Positions 7,418 to 11,841 of a stretch of DNA of 11,841 nt are shown piece after piece; position 1 is the stretch's first letter; each line of letters opens with the position of its first letter. The translations under genes and the position numbers were made by a program. The stretch is from Spirochaetaceae bacterium (GTDB lineage Bacteria > Spirochaetota > Spirochaetia > B11-G9): contig DAOVSY010000053.1 in the NCBI GenBank assembly GCA_030633365.1, positions 1 through 11,841 on the forward strand, read 5' to 3'. Below the pieces are notes generated by a model. That model saw only the letters and a program-made list of their open reading frames with translations, had not been told where the DNA came from and made no database searches.

Positions 7418-7592
7418 CTTCATTATTCAATTTTCATTATTAGTTTTTCATTTCTCTCTCCTCATACACCAAATGGTGGACAAAATTACATAAATTTTCT
7501 ATTTTATCTCATAATCTCATCATTCTGGTGAATATACGCCCCCGCTTTTATGTAGTTTCATTAGTATAAATTAAATTTTTCTGGAGGGAAAA

Positions 7593-8879
7593 ATGAGTGC
7601 AGATGGAAAGAAAGGATTATTTGACTGGTATTTCAAGTCAAATCTCCTAATTAGAATTCTGATTGGTCTTATCCTTGGTGCAATTGTCGGGATTTTTGCT
7701 GGTGAATCAATTTTATGGGTAAACCCCTTGGGGAGCCTCTTTGTAAACTCACTTAAAATGATTGTAATGCCTGTTATTGTGGCATCACTTGTAGTAGGTG
7801 CTGCCAGTATCAACCCTGCTGAACTGGGAAGAGTTGGTGTAAAGATAATAATCTTTTATATGATTACATCAGCTTTTGCTGTCGCTATAGGCCTTTTAAT
7901 GGGAAACATTTTCAAACCAGGTGCAGGATTGGCTCTGGGAAGCGCAGCTGATGCTGCAGGAAGAGTGCTTAATCAGCCGAAATTTATAGATACGCTTATT
8001 GCAATTATTCCAAAGAACCCCTTTGGTGCTCTTGCTTCAGGTGCGGTCCTTCCTACTATCTTTTTTGCCATAATATTTGGGATTGGAGTATCCTATCTTA
8101 AGGCCAGTTCTGATGAAAGACTGAAAAAATCAGGGGACACACTTTTTATGGTTTTTGATGCTTCTGCAGAAGTAATGTATATGGTAGTACGATGGGTACT
8201 TGAGTTTGCACCTATTGGTGTATTTGCTCTTATCTCTGTTGTTTTTGCAAAACAGGGTCCGAAAGTTATTGGTGCTCTGGGAACAGTAACCATTGCAGCA
8301 TTCCTTGGATATATACTACATGTTGTGATTATTTACGGTGGGCTTCTTCTTATCAATAAACTCAGTATTACAAAATTCTTTAAGGGTGCAAAAGGTCCTA
8401 TGATAACTGCTTTTGTTACAAGAAGCAGTAGTGGTACTTTACCTGTAACTATGTCAGATATTGATAATAACCTGGGTGTTTCAAGAAAAATTTACTCCTT
8501 TACACTCCCTTTGGGTGCAACAATTAATATGGATGGAACTGCCATCTATCAGGGTGTATGTGCGCTTTTTATAGGATTTGCTATAGGAATGCCTCTTGAT
8601 TTAGGTCAGCAAATTACAGTTATTTTGACTGCTGTACTTGCTTCCATAGGAACTGCAGGAGTACCAGGTGCAGGTGCAATTATGCTCCTGATGGTTCTAA
8701 ACTCTGTAGGTCTTCCAGTTGAAGCAGGAACACCTGTTGCAGCAGCCTATGCAATGATCCTTGGGATTGATGCTATACTTGATATGGGTCGAACAAGTGT
8801 TAATGTTACTGGAGATATGGTAGGAACAACTCTTGTTGCAAAGAGTGAAAAAGAACTTGATATGGCTAAGTGGAAGTAA
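7593..8879 (+). CDS. DAACS-family glutamate/aspartate (C4-dicarboxylate):cation symporter
   Basis: An inner-membrane secondary transporter of 428 residues, the usual length for the GltPh/GltP/DctA family, with eight transmembrane helices and two re-entrant hairpins. Family hallmarks are the serine-rich hairpin 1 motif [16 protein letters not shown] at 312-316 in helix 7, hairpin 2 around [13 protein letters not shown], and the substrate site in helix 8: D393, D397, R400, T401 and N404. In GltPh the equivalents are D390, D394, R397, T398 and N401, where the arginine binds the side-chain carboxylate. Their presence favours acidic amino acids (aspartate or glutamate) over neutral ones; a C4-dicarboxylate cannot be excluded. 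Coupling to Na+ or H+ cannot be settled, though NMDGT fits the sodium-coupled type. The start is supported by GGAGGG at 7583-7588. The gene ends at a strong terminator. Confidence 0.93.
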   Translation: MSADGKKGLFDWYFKSNLLIRILIGLILGAIVGIFAGESILWVNPLGSLFVNSLKMIVMPVIVASLVVGAASINPAELGRVGVKIIIFYMITSAFAVAIGLLMGNIFKPGAGLALGSAADAAGRVLNQPKFIDTLIAIIPKNPFGALASGAVLPTIFFAIIFGIGVSYLKASSDERLKKSGDTLFMVFDASAEVMYMVVRWVLEFAPIGVFALISVVFAKQGPKVIGALGTVTIAAFLGYILHVVIIYGGLLLINKLSITKFFKGAKGPMITAFVTRSSSGTLPVTMSDIDNNLGVSRKIYSFTLPLGATINMDGTAIYQGVCALFIGFAIGMPLDLGQQITVILTAVLASIGTAGVPGAGAIMLLMVLNSVGLPVEAGTPVAAAYAMILGIDAILDMGRTSVNVTGDMVGTTLVAKSEKELDMAKWK

Positions 8880-8917
8880 AGATTTAATGAAGTTATATAT
8901 TTATTAAAATAGTATTC

Positions 8918-8952
8918 CAGGGAGGAGGTTAGACTTCCTCCCTGTTTTTTTT
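8918..8952 (+). terminator. Intrinsic terminator after the symporter gene
   Basis: CAGGGAGGA (8918-8926) pairs perfectly with TCCTCCCTG (8936-8944) across a 9-base loop, and eight Ts follow at 8945-8952. It lies 38 bases after the symporter stop and separates that gene from the PLP-enzyme unit. Confidence 0.92.
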
Positions 8953-8966
8953 GTAAATTTCACATA

Positions 8967-8999
8967 AGCTTGGTCGTCAGCAAGCTGACTGCTCGGCCA
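8967..8999 (+). promoter_or_regulatory. GC-rich leader with alternative hairpins before the PLP enzyme
   Basis: GTCAGC (8976-8981) pairs with GCTGAC (8984-8989), while AGCTTG (8967-8972) pairs with CAAGCT (8981-8986); the two stems share bases and exclude each other. An outer stem, TGGTC (8971-8975) with GGCCA (8995-8999), can close the first one with a five-base bulge. The element sits between a strong terminator and the ribosome site at 9008, in a block much richer in GC than its surroundings. It could be a regulatory leader or a small dispersed palindrome. Confidence 0.4.
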
Positions 9000-9019
9000 T
9001 GCAACCTAAGGAGAATCCT

Positions 9020-10153
9020 TTGAAAAATCTTATCTGTACCAGATGTTCAAAAGAGTATTCAGTTAATGATCCAGTATGGAAATGTAGTTGTGGTGGAATC
9101 CTTGACCTCAATTTTTCTACTGTTTTTAATATAGGGAAAATAGAATCAAACTTTCCTGGAATGTGGAAATACAGAAAAACTATACCTATTGATAATAATA
9201 AAAATATAGTCAGCTTTCAGGAAGGTTTTACACCTCTACTGAAAATAGAAACAGGAGAAGGAATACTTTATATAAAACAGGATCATCTTTTTCCTACCGG
9301 ATCATATAAAGACAGAGGAGCCTCGGTTCTTATTAGTAAAGTAAAAGAACTGGGAATAAAAAAGGTTGTAGAAGATTCCTCAGGAAACGCAGGAGCTGCA
9401 ATAGCAGCATATTGTGCAAAGGCAGGAATTGAGTGTGATATTTATGTTCCTGAAAGTACATCTGCTGGTAAACTGGCTCAGATTGATTTCTATGGAGCAA
9501 ATTTGCATAAAATTCCTGGTCCCAGAGAAAATACAGCAGAAGCCGTTATGGAAGCAGCAGAAAAAAACTACTATGCAAGCCACTCCTGGAATCCATGGTT
9601 CTTCCAGGGCACAAAGACATTTGCATACGAAGTTTGTGAGCAGTTGGGATGGAAGGCTCCAGATATTATAATCCTACCTGCTGGAAACGGAACCCTTTTT
9701 ATTGGTGCATATATTGGATTTCTGGAACTAATGAATGCAGGAATAATTGATATAATTCCGAAGATGATTGCAGTACAGACTGCAATCTGTGCTCCTCTCT
9801 ATAAAAGTTATATTAACAAACTCGAAGAGCCTTCAAAAATTGAATCTACTACCAATACCCTGGCAGAAGGAATAGCTATAGCAAAACCGGTTAGAGGAAC
9901 TCAGATTCTGAAAGCTGTTAAAGAAACAAACGGAGTAATTATTGCAGTAACAGAAGACGAGATAAAATATAGTTTATGGAGTATGATGAAACAGGGATAT
10001 TATATTGAGCCTACAAGTGCAGCTGTTATTGCGGGTGCTATAAATTACCAAAAGATAAACAGGGAGGCTATCATGAATAAAACTCTAGTCACTGTCTTCA
10101 CAGGCCATGGCTTAAAAGGTACCGACAAACTACTTAAATTAAATGAAAAGTGA
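9020..10153 (+). CDS. Threonine-synthase-like PLP-dependent enzyme
   Basis: A cytoplasmic fold-type II PLP enzyme of 377 residues. The N-terminus is a zinc ribbon with C6, C9, C22 and C24, as in the long threonine synthases. PLP is held by K97 in PTGSYKDRG. The next loop reads SSGNAGAA, whereas threonine synthases normally have a GNTSAS-type loop, so this resembles the S-x-G-N loop of serine/threonine dehydratases. A later PAGNGTL loop binds the PLP phosphate. The frame extends to an ATG at 8999, but that codon follows a hairpin with no ribosome site, whereas AAGGAGA at 9008-9014 sits five bases before the TTG at 9020; I choose the TTG. No hom or thrB is nearby; instead the gene overlaps or abuts a racemase-family gene and follows an acidic amino acid transporter. 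A threonine synthase is possible, but a lyase or dehydratase acting on an amino acid is at least as likely. Confidence 0.8.
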   Translation: MKNLICTRCSKEYSVNDPVWKCSCGGILDLNFSTVFNIGKIESNFPGMWKYRKTIPIDNNKNIVSFQEGFTPLLKIETGEGILYIKQDHLFPTGSYKDRGASVLISKVKELGIKKVVEDSSGNAGAAIAAYCAKAGIECDIYVPESTSAGKLAQIDFYGANLHKIPGPRENTAEAVMEAAEKNYYASHSWNPWFFQGTKTFAYEVCEQLGWKAPDIIILPAGNGTLFIGAYIGFLELMNAGIIDIIPKMIAVQTAICAPLYKSYINKLEEPSKIESTTNTLAEGIAIAKPVRGTQILKAVKETNGVIIAVTEDEIKYSLWSMMKQGYYIEPTSAAVIAGAINYQKINREAIMNKTLVTVFTGHGLKGTDKLLKLNEK

Positions 10154-10943
10154 AAAATTAATGATGAATAATGAAAAAGTAATTATTATTGGAGGAGGAG
10201 TCGGCCCCCAGGCAGGAACGATTCTGCACAATTACATTATAGAGAATACTCTTACTAACGGTACTGATCAGGACCATTTGGATGTTTATCATTTTTCAAG
10301 ATCATCAGATATTCCTGACAGAACAGATTCTCTGAAAAATGGAACTATAGAAAATCCCGCAAGAGGTATGTATAATACTTTTCAAATTGCATCATCTGCT
10401 ATTCTAATTGCAAATAAATGTGCTGTGGGAGGGATTCCCTGTAATACATTTCATGCACCGGAAATTTTTGATAGATTCAAAAAAATGATGGCTGGTATTA
10501 AACCTGAAATAAAAATTATCAATATGATAGAAGAAACAGTACAAACAGTCCTTCAGAATTATCCGGATGTTAAAAAAACAGGCATTATGTCCACTACAGG
10601 AACAAGAAAAACAAGAGTCTATGCAGATCAGTTTCAAAAAAATGGGATTGAAGTAATCCAGGTACCTAACGATATACAACCAAAGCTGCATGAATCTATC
10701 TACAATAAAGAATGGGGAATAAAAGCGGTTACACCGGTTAGTACCAAAGCAAAAAATAACTTTAAAAGTTACACTGATTATTTAATAAACAATGGTGCAG
10801 AAATAATAATTTTAGGATGTACAGAAATTCCCCTTGCCCTTCCCTATAGTAAATACAAAGATATTCCCCTTATAGACCCAATGGTCTCCCTGGCCAGAGC
10901 ATTGATACTGGAAGCAAACCCTGCAAAATTAAAACCTGATTAA
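10143..10943 (+). CDS. Aspartate/glutamate racemase-family protein
   Basis: A cytoplasmic cofactor-independent two-cysteine enzyme of up to 266 residues, matching the RacD/aspartate racemase family length once its N-terminal tail is discounted. The first catalytic cysteine is C100 in GGIPCNTFHAP and the second is C226 in ILGCTEIPLAL, both in canonical context, so the enzyme should be active as a racemase of aspartate or a related amino acid. The superfamily also includes maleate isomerase, hydantoin racemase and arylmalonate decarboxylase. Three in-frame ATGs compete: 10143 (overlapping the PLP-enzyme gene by 11 bases), 10161 and 10164; none has a good ribosome site. The conserved strand begins at EKVIIIGGGVGPQAG, so 10161 or 10164 may be real. 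The DNA for the extra residues resembles an AT-rich repeat seen at 7419-7453. Tight linkage to the PLP enzyme implies a joint role. Confidence 0.88.
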   Translation: MKSEKLMMNNEKVIIIGGGVGPQAGTILHNYIIENTLTNGTDQDHLDVYHFSRSSDIPDRTDSLKNGTIENPARGMYNTFQIASSAILIANKCAVGGIPCNTFHAPEIFDRFKKMMAGIKPEIKIINMIEETVQTVLQNYPDVKKTGIMSTTGTRKTRVYADQFQKNGIEVIQVPNDIQPKLHESIYNKEWGIKAVTPVSTKAKNNFKSYTDYLINNGAEIIILGCTEIPLALPYSKYKDIPLIDPMVSLARALILEANPAKLKPD

Positions 10944-11488
10944 GCCCTATATTTTGCAATTCCATCTTTATACAAATCCCCACCATAACAATCATTTATA
11001 ACTATTAGGGGCATATCCTTAACTTTCAATTTTCTTACTGACTCTGTCCCTAAGTCTTTAAAAGCAATGATTTCTGACTCAACAACAGACTTTGAAATTA
11101 GTGCAGAAGCACCGCCTGTAGCTCCAAAATACACTCCACAATAGTCCTTTATTAATTTTTTAATTTCAGGAGATCTTGGCCCCTTCCCTATCATACCTCT
11201 CATCCCTACAGTAAACATATCCTCAACAAATATATCCATTCTATAACTTGATGTTGGCCCGGCAGAACCTATAACTTTCCCCGGAGGAGCAGGAGATGGC
11301 CCCACATAGAAAATAACAGAACCCTTAATATTAAAGGGAAGAATCTTATCACTTTTAATCATCTCCACCAATCTTATATGAGCCATATCACGGGCTGTAT
11401 AAATTATTCCACTTAGAAGAATTTCATCACCTGAATATAGTGTTTTAATAATTTTATCTGTTAAGGGAGCTTCTATTCTTTTTATCAC
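10940..11488 (-). CDS. Class I fumarate hydratase-type hydro-lyase, beta subunit
   Basis: The C-terminal-domain subunit (182 residues) of a two-subunit iron-sulphur hydro-lyase of the fumarase A/B and L-tartrate dehydratase family, which hydrates fumarate to malate or dehydrates tartrate. The family blocks are GPSPAPPGKVIGSAGPTSS, MIGKG followed by a charged helix, and CGVYFGATGGASAL. The start is a GTG at 11488-11486; reading the - strand, AAGGTG (11499-11494) sits five bases before it and overlaps the stop of the alpha subunit, so the two are translationally linked. Fumarase cannot be told from tartrate or other hydro-lyases by sequence alone. The TAA stop overlaps the racemase stop on the other strand by four bases, and no terminator separates the two genes. 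Confidence 0.92.
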   Translation of the reverse strand: MIKRIEAPLTDKIIKTLYSGDEILLSGIIYTARDMAHIRLVEMIKSDKILPFNIKGSVIFYVGPSPAPPGKVIGSAGPTSSYRMDIFVEDMFTVGMRGMIGKGPRSPEIKKLIKDYCGVYFGATGGASALISKSVVESEIIAFKDLGTESVRKLKVKDMPLIVINDCYGGDLYKDGIAKYRA

Positions 11489-11497
11489 ATATTCACC

Positions 11498-11841
11498 TTA
11501 AATAACTCTTGATTTTACTCTTGCAGCATTACACTGAATATTTACAGCAACAGGAAATGTTGCTATATGTCTTGGAAAGACTTCAACAAACAAATCCAGT
11601 GCAGTAATTTTACCGCCTAAGCCTCCAGGTCCAATTCCCAGTTTATTTACTTCTTCCAGCCATTCAAGTTCCAAAGCAGCTAAATCCAAATCACTGTTAC
11701 GTTCTCCAATTTTTCTAAGAAGTGATTTCTTGGCAAGAAAAGCAACATAATCAAATGTACCACCTACACCAACTCCTACAATAATTGGCGGACAAGGATT
11801 ACCTCCGGCTATTTGAACGGTTTCCAGAATAAAATCTCTAA
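11498..11841 (-). CDS. Class I fumarate hydratase-type hydro-lyase, alpha subunit (3' part)
   Basis: The frame is open from the right edge, so the gene starts outside the window; the 114 complete codons here are the C-terminal part. AGGNPCPPIIVGVGVGG carries a cysteine (codon 11794-11792) that by family position should be a ligand of the catalytic 4Fe-4S cluster. KLGIGPGGLGGKITALDLFVEV and HIATFPVAVNIQCNAAR are characteristic of the FumA/TtdA alpha family. The beta subunit follows after nine bases. In this family the alpha and beta parts are fused in aerobic-type fumarases such as E. coli FumA and split in TtdAB and in many anaerobes. The cluster is oxygen-labile, which fits an anaerobic or microaerobic host. 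An internal ATG near 11689 is only a fragment of this longer frame. Confidence 0.92.
   Translation of the reverse strand, partial: RDFILETVQIAGGNPCPPIIVGVGVGGTFDYVAFLAKKSLLRKIGERNSDLDLAALELEWLEEVNKLGIGPGGLGGKITALDLFVEVFPRHIATFPVAVNIQCNAARVKSRVI

Noticed and set aside
7477..7505. TGGACA-17-TATTTT as a promoter for the symporter
   Set aside because: The -10 matches at only four of six positions, the -35 is imperfect, and other equally poor candidates lie nearby; not strong enough in such AT-rich DNA.
8971..8987. Second sigma-54-like match before the PLP enzyme
   Set aside because: GG and GC are 10 bases apart, but the -12 part reads AAGC instead of TTGC and the -24 part lacks GGCA; the bases are better explained by the hairpins.
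8999..9019. ATG at 8999 as the start of the PLP enzyme
   Set aside because: It sits at the end of a hairpin with no ribosome site, and the good AAGGAGA lies inside the extension, five bases before the TTG at 9020.
9414..9671. 85-codon + frame and a 67-codon - frame inside the PLP-enzyme gene
   Set aside because: Both lie entirely within a conserved coding region and have no domain or ribosome site of their own.
10404..10691. 95-codon - strand frame inside the racemase gene
   Set aside because: It overlaps the conserved region carrying the first catalytic cysteine of the racemase and shows low-complexity Cys/Phe-rich composition.

Overview
This is an AT-rich bacterial chromosomal window carrying eight complete protein genes on the + strand, one complete gene on the - strand, and one partial gene at each edge. 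I see no transposase, integrase, phage gene, CRISPR array, tRNA or rRNA. A two-subunit, oxygen-sensitive (class I) fumarase suggests an anaerobic lifestyle. The sigma-factor-like protein at 481 resembles proteins I recall from spirochaetes, so Spirochaetota is my best guess, held with low to moderate confidence and not checked against any database.

Layout: (1) 2-79 is the tail of an unidentified gene. (2) 80-480 is a 400-base non-coding region with a mosaic of REP-like repeats, a good match to a sigma-54 (-24/-12) promoter at 394-410, and a perfect 13-bp inverted repeat at 414-442 across the predicted transcription start. (3) 481-3806 holds a sigma-factor-like regulator, the house-cleaning nucleotide pyrophosphatase RdgB, and an oligoendopeptidase F of family M3, all in one direction with short gaps. 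(4) 4006-4872 is panB (pantothenate/CoA synthesis) behind its own sigma-70-type promoter. It is followed by a perfect GTAGAGACG-type palindrome. (5) 4936-7361 is a two-component pair: a membrane sensor kinase with a Cache-type extracellular domain and a NarL-type response regulator, overlapping by 1 base. (6) 7593-8879 is a DAACS-family glutamate/aspartate/C4-dicarboxylate symporter ending at a strong intrinsic terminator. (7) 9020-10943 holds a threonine-synthase-like PLP enzyme and an Asp/Glu-racemase-family protein, overlapping or nearly so, behind a GC-rich leader hairpin. (8) On the - strand, 11841-10940 encodes the alpha (partial) and beta subunits of a class I fumarase-type hydro-lyase, whose stop overlaps the stop of the racemase.

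How the genes may work together: the symporter, PLP enzyme, racemase-family protein and fumarase-type hydro-lyase can be read as a module for uptake and interconversion of acidic amino acids or C4-dicarboxylates, with the adjacent Cache kinase/regulator pair as a candidate sensor. Only the gene families and their adjacency are seen; the shared pathway is inference. The most unusual regulatory feature is a probable sigma-54 promoter plus palindromic operator in front of a gene that itself looks like a divergent sigma factor. The rest is ordinary housekeeping content.
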